Shown here: piece after piece, positions 43,175 through 54,211 of the stretch
How the letters are laid out: every line of letters starts with the position of its first letter
How positions within the stretch are numbered: the stretch's first letter is position 1
Origin: Immersiella caudata
Lineage: Eukaryota > Ascomycota > Sordariomycetes > Sordariales > Lasiosphaeriaceae
NCBI GenBank assembly: GCA_030512335.1
Contig: JAULSU010000005.1
Coordinates: forward strand, 4,297,501 to 4,361,500
Length of the DNA stretch: 64,000 nucleotides
Direction of reading: 5' to 3'
Position numbers and translations under genes: made by a program
The notes under the pieces: model-generated
What the model saw: the letters and a program-made list of their open reading frames with translations, nothing else
What the model was told of the DNA's origin: nothing
The model's database searches: none

Positions 43175-45601
43175 TCACTTATCATCATCGTACCCCTCAT
43201 TCCAGGCACCAACCTCTTCAAACACCTCCTGAGCATCAACAAACTCCTCATCGTCCGACTCATCTACACCCTCAATCGCATCCATCAAGGCATCAAACGC
43301 CTTCCGAAGCTCCGGATCCGCCTCAGGAACTCTCTCGTTAAACAGCTGGAAAGCCGTCTTCCCCGATGCGTCCTTGTCCGAAGTACGAAGGACCCCTCGA
43401 AGCTTCGAAGCCCTGTCAATAAACACATTGACCGTCTCAACGCCTGTCTGCGCAGCAATGTTATGTAACACACCCCGCCCATTCCTGTTGACTCCCGTGA
43501 TATCCACGCCTTCATCCAACAGAAAGGCAGCCATATCATCCCTGTTGTAAACAATCGCATTCGTAAGAGGCGTCTCCCCCTGTCCGTCACGATGATTGAC
43601 ATCAATCCCATTATCAATCAGAATCCTCGCCCTTGCCACGCCAACCGCCTTGCCAGTGAGGAAGAGCGCGGTATTCCCAAAGTTATCAACCGAGTTGACG
43701 TCTGCCCCATGTTGAATAAGGAGCTTGACAAAGGCCCCGTAACTGCCCGCGTCACCGTTCATTTTCTGGATTGCGTGGAGCAAAGCTGCCCGCCCGTCGT
43801 CATCTGGGATGTTGGGGGATGCTCCGGCGTTGAGAAGTATCTTGGCGAGTTTACAATGGACTTCATTGTCGGCGCCGAGCGAGGAAAGGGGCACCATTCC
43901 CCCATCGCCGTTTTTCATGTTGACCTTAGCGCCTGCGCGGATAAGGAGACGAGTGGCGGTTATGTCTTCGCGCTTGACGGCGATGTCCAGCGGGCTGAGG
44001 CCGCTGAGGCTTTGGCGGTTGATGTCGGCAAGGTGTTGGGGTTTTCGAAGTGCGTCGGCTAGGTCTACGTGCAGCAGGCCCATGACGATCTTGTGGAGGG
44101 GAGTAAACTCGCACTCTTCGATGTAGTCGTCAAAGGGCAAGTACGTAAGTGCCTCGTTTCTGTTTGATGCTGATCCGACATTGTTGGGGATGAGGGAGGT
44201 GGTGATCGCCCGGGTTGCCATGCGCGAGACTCGCTCTCCTTCGGAGCCGCAGTGCGGGTCGGCACCGGCCTGGAGGAGCAGCTTGGTTATTGCGGCGTGG
44301 CCGTAGGAGACGGCCATCATCAAGGGGGTCAAGCGGTAGCGGCCCACAGTGCAGTTCAGACCCTCACCGCCCTTGCTCAAGACTTTCTTGACTCCCTCGG
44401 CGTCACCGTGCAAGGTGAGGTAGAACAGTGTCTGTGGATGGATCGCCTCTCTGGGGAGGTGTCCAGTCACTCGCAGAATCAGCTGGGGGCTTCCGTTGAG
44501 GTTGCTCGAGTAGAAGGCGCTAAGTGAAGCCCTGACCAGCCACGAAGGAAAGCTGTACGACACGAGGACCTGGGACGGTCGATGTCGTTGTCGGTCTCCC
44601 TTTGAAAAGTACCAGCACTCAGTGCTTGTGCATGGTGGTGGGTCCGCCTTGCCGACGTAGGAGCAGACGATGGAGCCGATGATGGGCCGTAGCGACCTGA
44701 TAGAAAATGTGTAGCGTTGTTGTTTGTGGCACTGGCACAGGCAGCCCGCCTCGCATCCGGTCAAGCCGGACTGGTGGACAGGAGGAGTGTGAGAAGTTGG
44801 AGGACTCATGCGAAGACTGACGAATTCTTTTGTAGGGGGGATCGTGGACGGGAGGCTGGACAGTCGGCCATCCATATGGGAGATGACGGCTTGGTGGGAG
44901 AGGCTGAGCACCGAAGCAAGCCGGGCCTCGGACGCCTGGAGGCTCAGATCAATATGCTCTGAAATGTCTTCGTATGATCTCTGAAGCGAGACTTGCATCT
45001 CGGCAGAGACAGACCTTACGGTGTCAGCGGGTTACCAGCCGCAGCTAGGTGTGCACTTACACATTGAGCGCAATGAGTAGCCTCGACGTAGCCGAGAGTA
45101 TGCTCACCAACTGCGTCCTCAACTTCCCGATACGAGCAGCGCTTGACAGCCATGCCAACCGCCTCCTCTTGCTCAAGTCTTTTGCTGCGTCGCCTGGGCC
45201 GCCTTCCCACAGCTGATCAATGGATTCCTCGATCTGATTGAGGACGGTTTCTCCTTCCTTCAGCAGGACGGCGAGTTGGCGCCACACTGCTGGGGGTGCC
45301 GTCTTTTGGTTCCGAATCGCTTGGGCGACGTACATCGCATTGATTCCCATCCGAGTCTCGGCGAAGAAGTTTTCTGCGCGGGAGAGATCCCGCTGCAGCG
45401 CGGCGAGGTCAGCGGGCGCATCGTTCCAGTTGTTTGAGAGAGATCTGGAGCCACGTTAGCAACATTGGAAACAGCCCTATCTTGCACATAGGTTGCGGGG
45501 CGGATGCCTTGCTATCCATCAGGTGTTTCCACTTACCGCAATTTTGAACCAGCCCGGAGCGCAATGTCTGCGATGCCGAAGACTGCGGCAATCCCTTCCA
45601 T
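43175..45601 (-). CDS. ankyrin-repeat protein with STAND-type N-terminal helical domain
   Basis: Three exons, introns 45445-45536 and 45015-45060, sum to 762 residues. The start MEGIAAVFGIADIALRAGSK followed by a helical region (about 1-150, with LAALQRDLSRAENFF) is the layout found at the N-terminus of many fungal ankyrin and NLR proteins. A Cys-rich insert (CEAGCLCQCHKQQ) precedes the repeats. From about residue 355, eight or so ankyrin repeats: LTPLMMAVSYGHAAITKLLL, FTPLHKIVMGLLHVDL, LSPLDIAVKREDITATRLLI, AALLHAIQKMN, NTALFLTGKAVGVARARILI, ETPLTNAIVYNRDDMAAFLL. The C-terminus is acidic. No nucleotide-binding domain. A scaffold or non-self-recognition role is inferred from the type only. 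Confidence 0.88.
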
Positions 45602-46175
45602 TGTCAAAGTCCTGGCTGTTTCTTCGTAGGTTGGTGTGTTTGAGACAGCACGGTGGAAAGCCGGGTGTTGAGTCCGCGCTGACGTGCACAGGCGAAGAGG
45701 ACGCCAAGTCGTTGAGGTCTTTTGTGTTGTATCGTTCCCGTCGATCGCTGCCTTGGCGCAGCACCAGGGCGGTGGCGAGCCATAGGTCACGCCTGTATTC
45801 CGGGAAGATGACATGCGCGCTGAAGACTGTGCAACCATGAGTTGCATCCAGGCTAATGTCAATCGTTTATGGATGCATCGGCAATTGGTTGATTCGGTTT
45901 CTCTGCGGCGCAGCCCCCTTTTCTCTCCTCGTGCACGTAACATCTGTTGAGGGCAACCCGGGTTTCCCTGTCGGCAACCAGTTACGGCCTCTGGTTCCGT
46001 GTTGCCGTCAACTTGAAGAGCCTGAGGAAAACGTGAAAAAGACTAAACAACACCGCAAGCGGGGGATCCGATGAGCGGGCAGCGCTGGACGGGTGCGTCG
46101 GCTCGAGCCTGGGTTCGAGATCTAGCAACGGTTTCGGGGATGGCGACTGGGGAAGTTTTTGGGAATGACGGATGG

Positions 46176-46211
46176 CTAGGTAGGTAGGTAGGTAATTAGC
46201 TAGGTAGGTAG
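46176..46211. repeat. TAGG microsatellite, interrupted
   Basis: Two short arrays of TAGG units, interrupted by TAATTAGC. Confidence 0.85.
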
Positions 46212-46448
46212 GGTACCGATACTGCCAGGATATCTATGCTTGGAAGGCTTGATATACCTCAGTGAAGCTTTTCGTGTCCGGTTTGCTTCGTGTTCCAGAA
46301 GCCTAACTGCTATCGCTTGGAAAAGTTCTGATGCTCGGTTCTAGCCCACCCCATTGGCCGTTTAACAATGCCCTTCAGCGGCCATTAGCCAATCATGGGT
46401 AAGCACCCGCTGAGGTAGGCAGACGCTCAGATGTCGCCGAAGAAAACA

Positions 46449-46722
46449 GTCAGACATTTTGTCAGAAACACTGCACCTTGGAATTGGTGAAATTGAAGTG
46501 GGTTCCAGTAGCTTGATTGCATTGCTCGTTGAGATTCTGGCTGAAAGCCAGAACCTCCGTTTTTGTAAGCCAATTCGTAGGATTCAGCTTTGTCAACTCT
46601 ATGGCTGAGGCTGACTGGAAGCCCAGGGCCCCTGAACCCCTTTCTTTCTGACACATTTCCAAAACAAAGTCAGACATTTACAAAAAAATCACTGCAATTT
46701 TGGCCCCCGTGGAAGGGGTGAC
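46449..46722. repeat. possible MITE or short dispersed element
   Basis: GTCAGACATTT occurs at 46449 and 46669, 220 bp apart, each followed by ACTGCA. Partly inverted copies of TTTCTGACA lie near both ends, and an 8-bp hairpin (TTCTGGCT/AGCCAGAA) sits inside. The right end, 46690-46722, matches 36909-36941. Confidence 0.4.
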
Positions 46723-47051
46723 TGCCTGCGGGCCGCCCTTGTGGCCGGGACGGGCCTACGTGTCCCCGCAGGCGCCACGGGATGCGGGGCATTTCCAGCT
46801 CTGCAGAACACCGATCGCACCTTCCGAGCGTCGCACAAAGCCGCGCAGGATTTCCATTCGCAATCGCTACGCCACAATTCGCATCGACGACATCCGAAGA
46901 TGATGCCTTCGGACTGCCTTGCTATTCTCAGCCACCATGACCTGAACGCGGTTTAAATACTTCCTTGCCGAAGAAAAACCTGCCATTTTTTCTGTCCAAT
47001 TTCTCACACAACCTACCAGTCAACACCAACACAAAACTCCAACAATTCACA

Positions 47052-47878
47052 ATGACATCCCTCCCCATACACGCCGGTCCCCCCTCCTACTACGACCAAT
47101 CCTCCTCCCACCCTGTCGAGCCCATCGCCCTCTCCATCAGCGGAACCCTCTTTATCACCACTATCCCCACCCTCACCTCCCGCAGTCACTACTTCCTCAC
47201 TCTCTTCTGCAACCCTCACTGGAAATCCACCCTCCAGCCCGACAACGCCCTGTTCGTCGATTCTGACCCTACCGTCTTCACACATATCCTCAATTACCTC
47301 CGGCGAGGCGTTTTCCCTCTTGCTTACGACCAGAAACGAGGACACGATTACAAGTTGTACGCTGACATCCTAGCTGATGCGCAATACTTCCAAATCCCCA
47401 AGTTGGAAGCCTGGATTACAGAACGGTTGTACATCCACTGCGTGACCATCTCTACGGAGTGGAGGCCCGGACCTGATCCAGGGAATGGGAGTGCCACCGG
47501 TATCTCCTCGACCTGGACAGGGGATGCAATCCACACAAAGTTGGAGTTGGTCGAGGATGAAGTCACGACGACGAGATCGATGATATGCGGACACCTGGTG
47601 GGGAAGAGAAATACTTGCCCTAGTGGCAAAACAATCTGTGCGGTGGGAGGTGGTACGAAAACGGACGATAGTGAGAGGTACCGGTGGGCCGAGGTGGGGA
47701 GAAGGGTGGCGTTTCATCATGGGTGGTGTAGCGATATGGGGTGAGTTTCTTTTTTTTTCTTGCGGTCTGTCGCACTGTTTGGACTGGAGAGCTGGAGGGA
47801 TGCTGACTGAAATGCAGGGCGAACTTTGCAGCGTGGTGGGAGGCGCGGGTTTCGCCGTCGGCCGCGAGAAAGTCGTAG
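47052..47878 (+). CDS. BTB/POZ (K+-channel T1-like) domain protein
   Basis: Two exons, intron 47741-47817 (GTGAGT, branch CTGAC), 249 residues. Residues about 20-120 are a BTB_2/T1-type domain: IALSISGTLFITTIPTLTSR, SHYFLTLFCNPHW, FVDSDPTVFTHILNYLRRG and YADILADAQYFQIPKLEAW. The C-terminal part ends WAEVGRRVAFHHGWCSDM plus the second exon (FAAWWEARVSPSAARKS). No channel segment follows, so this is a soluble oligomerisation or adaptor protein, possibly a Cullin-3 adaptor or a sequestering factor. Target unknown. Confidence 0.87.
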
Positions 47879-48048
47879 ACGCGGGGCACAGCGCGCGGTG
47901 GACTCAGATTGGGATCTGAGGCTTCAAGTTCAGGGGCAACCAATTCCAGAACTCTCAAGGGGACTGCCGTAGACCCACGACTATACAAATCCGCAAACCA
48001 GATCCACTGTGGGAAATCCACCTTATGATCAGCCCCTTGACGTCCTGC

Positions 48049-48784
48049 TCACTCCGGCTTCTGTCCCCATAGAGACTTTTGTCGGTAGTAAGAATGATGC
48101 TTCCCAGAGCGAATCTCCTTCCTCAGTTTCGCAACATAGACAGTCACATCCTCTTTTGTCCACCCTGACAGGCCGGCCATGAGCATCATTAGCCCCTCTG
48201 CATCTCTCTCCATCACCAGCTGGCCGTAGGTGCCAATGTCCTTTAGCCGCTTGTCCTTGGGCCAGGACCCGATGGGTTGCTATACTGTCAGTGGACTCTA
48301 ACCTCCGCAACTCAGGGAACAACGAAAGAAAATAGGGGGACAGCTATCTGCATGCCCAGGGGAAGAAACTCACCTTAATCCTCTTCTCCTGAATCCCCAC
48401 AAACCCCGCCTCCTCCATCCCCGTCCTCTGCACCTCATCCCCCACAATCGTAAAACTCCTCCCAATTTTCTTCCCCGCCTCAACAAACACAGGGCCCCAC
48501 CTCCCCATCGCACTATCCTCCGCAACCGTGTTGTCATCGCTTTCCCACGTGGGCGAGATCTCGTAGCTTTCGAGCCAGCCTCCGGGTTTGAGAGCGGTGA
48601 ATGCGCGTTGGTAGAGGAGGGGCCAGTCGTCAATGGAACCGACTAGGCCGCGGATGTGGATGAAGTCGAAGTGGGAGGGGGGGAAGGTCCATTCTTGGGT
48701 GCAGTCTTCTATTTCGCTGTGTGACAAGTATGTGAGCTTTATCTCTAGTAGAAGGGTCCCCGAGAAGGAGGAGGAGGAAAAGGG

Positions 48785-48882
<98 letters not shown>

Positions 48883-49678
48883 TGGCGCAAAAAATGGGAA
48901 AAAAAGGGGGCTGACTTACAACTTGAGATTGGGCGGAACCCAGGTGGGTTGGATGGGGGAGATGTCGGTGCCGATGACCTCGACGCTGGGGAAAGCATCT
49001 GCAAAGTCGCTGGTAAGGTGTAAGCGGGCATCATCATTTCAGCCCAGGGCGGCATACATGGCCCAGATACCTGATGACGTTGAGCATGTCAGCTACCACT
49101 CATTAGCCAGCAGGGGTCAAGGTTTCATACCCGTCCCGGTTCCTACATCTAGAACGCGCTGCGTGGGTAGTTAGCACAGATACCAACGAACGGAGGAAGG
49201 GAATTAACCTGGATTTTATCGGTATCGAGAGGAGAGAGGAATAGCCGATCACCGATGGCAAGCGTCAAGGCGTGGTGGCTGATGCTGTCAGCAGCCAACA
49301 CGAGCAACACCATCGCCAACCAAAGAAGGACTCACTTGATATCCAACACCTCATTCTGTTGCTCATCGTTGGATCCCCTGCCAAAATCTCGTCAGTGTCA
49401 AATACCAACAGAAAAAGGGCATCCCTGAAAAGGGTTAACCCCTCAGTGATCACCCACCAATACTGCGCGTTCCCCCTCTCGCTGTGGTACGTCCTCCCAT
49501 GAATCATCCTGTATCGCAGGATCGAGGAGGTAATGGAAGCCGTGGAATCGGAGAGTGTGCCAAGCGACGAGTCCGCATCAGAGTCGTCGAAGTCCTGGGC
49601 TGCTGCTTCGTCCACCTGCAGACTCTCCTCGTTGTCGAAGCTTTGCAGCTCAGGCTGCACGGGCGCGTTGTCGGCCAT
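48049..49678 (-). CDS. LaeA-like SAM-dependent methyltransferase
   Basis: Eight exons rebuilt with introns 49378-49457, 49285-49335, 49159-49208, 49071-49130, 49010-49057, 48717-48919 and 48280-48373; the sum is exactly 348 codons. Exon 5 has only 13 nt. Landmarks of the LaeA/TAM-domain family in order: acidic N-terminus, SSILRYRMIHGRTYHS, YWGSNDEQQNEVLDI, HHALTLAIGDRLFLSPL, the SAM-binding RVLDVGTGTGIWAIDFAD, VIGTDISPIQPTWVPPN, a central FDFIHIRGLVGSIDDWP, LKPGGWLESYE, and the end WGQKPE. LaeA itself is a global regulator of secondary metabolism, but fungi have many LaeA-like paralogs with unknown substrates, so regulatory function is not claimed. A perfect (AG)45 array lies in the 203-bp intron. 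Confidence 0.92.
48789..48878. repeat. (AG)45 microsatellite in a methyltransferase intron
   Basis: Ninety uninterrupted bases of AG on the + strand, CT on the coding strand, inside intron 48717-48919. Expected to vary in length between strains. Confidence 0.97.
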
Positions 49679-50109
49679 TGCCAGCAATTAACACTCCACA
49701 GGGTTGTTGTTACGATCGAGATGAAGAAACCAAAACTCCGAAGTTGGGCCCCGCATCACAGCTGCGCAACACAGACCCTTTGTATTTCCCCCGGGACGTC
49801 AACGTGGTGGTCAAGGTGAGGGGTTTTGGCTGTCGCATTGGTAACAATTATTTGCAGCGAGCATGCTGCACGCGATTGTATTGGGCTAGTGTTAGGGAAG
49901 CTGTGCAGGACGTCCGCACCGTCCAACCAGTCAACTCTATTCGATCAATCGCTCTTTCGGATGTGGCTGCATTGGAGCGGAACAGCCGATTGGTGGTGCC
50001 CGGAGAATTACCAACCAATGCAGATACATTTGATACAAGTCGGTTGGGGATATGACTGGGCGAGTTTGTGTACAAAGTCTTGGGGCTTAACTTCCGTATC
50101 TAACGACGG
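49679..50109. other. intergenic region, nothing firm
   Basis: May contain decayed upstream sequence of the P450 relic; no domain recognised. Confidence 0.4.
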
Positions 50110-51330
50110 TTGGTACTAGCGAACATAGTATCGAAGCCGCTGTTGACAGGGCGGTATTATCGCTTGTGCACATGATTGAGGACCGGTACATTGCAAAGAA
50201 CAAGCCGTTTGACTTTGGGTAGAAGGCGCAGTGCTCTACGCTGGATTTTACAGCTGATTTGGGGTATGGCGAGCCGTTCGGGTTTGTGTCGAGGGATGAG
50301 GGCCGTTTTGATTACTTGGCTACCACCGAGAAGACGTTTGCGATGCTTTTGTCGGTTACTGTCTATCCCTGGGTGTATGACATTTTGGCCTCTCGCATTT
50401 TCAAATTTCTGCTGCCGACGGAGAAGGACATGACTGGGTTTGGCAAGTTTATGGGGTAAGTCTGTCGTGAATCTCTTGTGATCAAGATTGTGTGCTGACT
50501 TTTGGAGCATCGCAAAAGAGAAGGCCGCTGAGCGGTTCGGTCCTGATAGGAAGGTCTAGGGTGACATGCTCGGGTCGTTCGTTGCGCATGGTCTCAGCGA
50601 ACAAGATGCAGAATCGGAGATTCTCTTGCAGCTGTAAGTCGAAATTTCCGTCTCTAAAGGACGGGGGCTAACGTCTCCAGCATCGTCGGCTCAGACACCA
50701 CATCCGCAGCCATCCGCGCGATTCTCCTCCCTATCATCGCCACACCCCGGGTACACGCCGCGCTGCTCTCCGAGATTGCAGCCGCAGCATCTTCTCTTTG
50801 CGATGACCAAGTTGTTTCCAACGAGTGCGCTCAAAAAATGACATATCTGCAGGCCGTCATCAAAGAGGGCATGCGATGGCATCCCCCAGTGGCAAGCATG
50901 CTCTCCAAGAAGGTTCCCGCAACCGGAGACGAGTGGAAAGGGGATACCTTCCCACCCGGTACCGAGGTAGGGTACTGTGCTTGGAGCGTTATGCATGATG
51001 AGAAGTTTTGGGGTGAAGATCACGGCGAGTTTCGACCTGAGCGGTGGCTTGAAGCGGACGGCCCACGACTCAAGGCCATTGATGCGACGCCGGACCCGAG
51101 TTTTTGGGAATGGGCGGTGGCAGTGCCTGGGCAAGAACGTGGCGGTGATAGAGTTGAACAAGCTTTTGTCGAGGTGAGTGAGCCACTGTTGTTACTTTGG
51201 ATGTCTGCTGACAAGATAGCCTCTTCGTCGGTTTGAGCTTTCGGTGGTCGGCCCAACGAACCTTTGGTCGTCGACTTGTGCCAACATTTTTTTTGGTAAA
51301 GGACTTTTGGATCAAAGCGGACAGGAGAGA
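50110..51330 (+). pseudogene. pisatin-demethylase-type cytochrome P450 relic
   Basis: Order of P450 landmarks is preserved: AVDRAVLSLVHMIEDRYIA, FTADLGYGEPFGFVSRDEGR, FKFLLPTEKDMTGFGKFMG, the I-helix IVGSDTTSAAIRAIL, ExxR in VIKEGMRWHPPV, FRPERWLEA, and heme loop FGNGRWQCLGKNV. Introns with normal ends survive (50456-50507 and the one ending before IVGSD). The frame is broken: TAG at 50220-50222, TAG at 50557-50559 and a one-base shift near 51098 just before the heme loop. The N-terminal third is missing or too decayed to see. The second TAG stands where a CAG or similar codon fits, consistent with C-to-T decay. Confidence 0.85.
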
Positions 51331-52064
51331 GCCTGCAAGGGGCAGAGTCTAGGAGAGTGCTAGGGGTTGTTTGACTTTGTCGTCGCATTGAACTGCGGGG
51401 TTGGGCAGTCGGGGTTGTGGGCGAGAAATCCAGTGGTTTTGTGTGAGATGTCGCCAGCTGCATCGAATCTTAATTGGATTGGACTGGATGGCTGAGCAGC
51501 CTGGATATAAATCGTAATGAGGAAGCTGCATTAATCCATCAAGTCTGAGTTCAATGCTTGCATCTATTTCGATGTCCACTTTTGACGACTCGATATCAGC
51601 TGAGGCTGCGTTTAGCTTCTCAACAGCGAGGTGGCTGCGGAAACTCCCTTGCATCCGAATTCAAGGGTGGATCGGGGAATCTGCATAGACCACCTAAGAT
51701 CTGCGCTCAGGGTTCGGGTTATCCATGACGCTACCCCTATGACATCATCGTCTGACGCAGGCCCAGAACAGCCCAATTCGCCCTTCCAATGCGAGGAAAA
51801 GGATACACAACAAACACGTCATGCATCGCATTGATGAAGCTTCCGGGCCAACACTTGCGCTGCCTGTCCACGATATCATCGGGGGTCTCCGCTCCCCGCT
51901 CAGACTCTCCATGCTCCCAATTCTCCCCATCAAGCATGCACCACCCGAAATCACCACGAGCATGAGTAAGGCCCATCGGTAACACCTCGCCATTTCCTTT
52001 CTTCCCATTTTCCACCCGCTCTCAACCATCAATCGTTACCGTTACCCCTGCCACAACCGTCAAC
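51331..52064. other. intergenic, nothing seen
   Basis: Promoter region of the membrane-protein gene; overlapping minus ORFs have no domain. Confidence 0.5.
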
Positions 52065-53167
52065 ATGGCCCTCGCACCAGACGAACGATCGTACCCCGAG
52101 TCAACTTCGACCGTCCAAACTTCGTCCAACTTCAACGAAAAAGCCCCGCTCCCGCCCGATGCCCCATTATCCCCCATCCCGACCGCCCCCGACCCCGGAA
52201 ACCCCACTTCCTCCTCATCCGAAAATGAAGTAATCCCCGTAACCGCCACCGAAGTCCTCCCCGGCCTGCCCCGGCTAAACTACAACCTCTGGAACTACCG
52301 CAAGAAACTCTTCATCGTCACCACCCTCCTCGCCGTCGAATCTTCCATCGTGCCGATTGCGCTCTACTACGGTCTCGTCTTCGGAACTACTCTCCGTCAG
52401 GGCATCGCCTTTGCAATCATCACCTCCTTCTTCGGCATCGTCTCGGGACTAGAGTTCGGTTTGCGGTCTCTCAAGTTGATCAGCAAGAAGGATACATACC
52501 GGCCTTTGGGCGCAAAGGGGAGATGGAAATTCGACTTTACGCACATGACGTTGAGTTTTGGGTATACCATCATCACGGCGTTGCTAATCGCTGCGTCGAT
52601 TCCACGTCCTCCTTTGGTGAAACCGCTAGCGATCCCACTCTCGCTATTCTTTCTACAAATGGGCGCACAGCTAGTTTGGTCGGGCTGGATGAGCGCCATG
52701 CACAAGCCTGCGCCGTGCAAGATCAGTTCGTGGGAGAAGGGGGAGAGGACGCCGCCGTTGGTGTACACGTTGGTGGAGGATATTGTTGCGGTGGATGGAG
52801 GCGCGGGGAAGGAGTATAGGGAGGCGTTAAAGGCGAGGTATCAGACGAGTAAGATGTTCAGGAGGATGATTGCGGATCAGAATTGGTTTTGGGGATTTGG
52901 GAGTCTAGCGTGTGGGGGAGGAACGATGGCGGCTGTTTGGGTGCCCGCGAAAGAGATTGCGTATGGGCTTGGTAAGTACTTCTTGGCCTAAGTCGTGGGT
53001 GAGATTGATGCTGACAGAGCACAGGATGGGGAATCCCGCTTATTTTCTCGTTGGTGTGGACGTGGATCACTGTTGTGTGGGTGAGGGGCGCGCTGAGGAA
53101 AGAGAAGAAGATGTGGATCGGGAAGCCGAGGTCGTCGATGGTCCCGCGGGAGGCGTTGAGCCATTGA
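52065..53167 (+). CDS. unknown multipass membrane protein
   Basis: Not assigned to a family. Two exons, intron 52972-53024, 349 residues. A Ser/Pro/Asp-rich cytosolic N-terminus of about 75 residues is followed by RLNYNLWNYRKKLFIVTTLL and about seven hydrophobic segments: VESSIVPIALYYGLVF, GIAFAIITSFFGIVSGLEFG, THMTLSFGYTIITALLIAAS, PLAIPLSLFFLQMGAQLVW, WGFGSLACGGGTMAAVW and, in exon 2, PLIFSLVWTWITVVWVRG. The tail is basic (ALRKEKKMWIGKPRSS). A large loop with PPLVYTLVEDIVAVDGGAGK lies between the fifth and sixth segments. Architecture is that of many unstudied fungal integral membrane proteins. Confidence 0.8.
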
Positions 53168-54211
53168 GCGACTCAAAAGAATACAGGCAACATAGAAGAT
53201 GTACGAGAGATCGGCGTTGTTAGGAAATACAGGGTAGAGTAGACATGTACAACATAACAGCCTGGCATTTGCGACAAATATAGGCACAAGATATTTTCTT
53301 TTTCATTCGCAGTCCCGAGCCCGCTGTGCAGCACGACCACGCACACCGCCGCTGCATAGCTTCGGAGAAGTCTCAGGCCGCCGTATGTGGGGCCGGGCTC
53401 CGGCCCGAATGACAACCCGGCCGGAGGTAAGCGGGGACCTTGGCCACCCCACTCCGGTTGATTCTACGGCCACACCCTGCAAGATAGACGGAACACACAG
53501 AGCGAAGAAAACGAAGAACTGTTTCAATTGCGAACTTTACCGCGTCCATCAGAAAACGGTTCTCCTAACACGAGGTATCGAGGAGACTGACAACCGACCT
53601 CACCACAGCGCGAGCCCTTGAATCAAGTCCAACCAGGTCAAAAATGCAATCGCTGTCGAGGGTTGCAGCAATGCTGCCGAGGGGTGCAGGGGAAAGGCAG
53701 ATTGGGTTTAAATGTTGAGCTTCTTGGGCCGTCATACTTCCGTGGCAGAAATTCGCAGCCAATTGGCACTACAACTGCGCAAAGGGTGCATTTCCCGCAT
53801 AACACCTGAGCAGTAGCAACCTATTAGTGAAGCGAGCGGTCACACCAGTTTTGATTCAATCTGCAATGCTTCGGGGACTCGTGCATGCGGGATATGTTGT
53901 GCCCCCATTGTTCGTGAGGTAGTCACAACAGCGGTCTGTCTGATTTGCCCCCTGAGACCAGGCTCTGGAGAGTGGAGAGGTTTCCTGAAGGGTGTGAGAC
54001 CAAGATGCGGACTGGGGTTCTCGTGCCTCGAGAATTCCTCCCCTGTTCATCACATGGCATCGACTTGAACCCCGCCTGCCGTAGGTAGACTGAGGCCAAA
54101 ACAAGAGACCAGGTCCACGCGGGTCTACGCAGGTCCGTTACGAGCTAGAAATACTCGAGTCAGAACCACATCTACTGCGTTGACATCCATGCCTCAGAAA
54201 CCGACGCAGCC
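53168..54211. other. 1-kb intergenic region, nothing seen
   Basis: No ORF with a recognisable domain, no clear repeat. Confidence 0.45.

Larger units (their letters stand above)
45602..47051. other. intergenic region with TAGG repeats and possible MITE
   Basis: No gene seen. Holds a (TAGG)n patch at 46176-46211 and, at 46449-46722, repeated motifs consistent with a small non-autonomous element. Confidence 0.5.

Noticed and set aside
46100..46140. GGTTCGAGATC resembling a tRNA B box
   Set aside because: The flanking bases do not form a T-arm stem and no A box or acceptor stem was found.
48630..49055. ORF with a long Ser-Leu repeat
   Set aside because: Translation of the (AG)45 array inside a methyltransferase intron.
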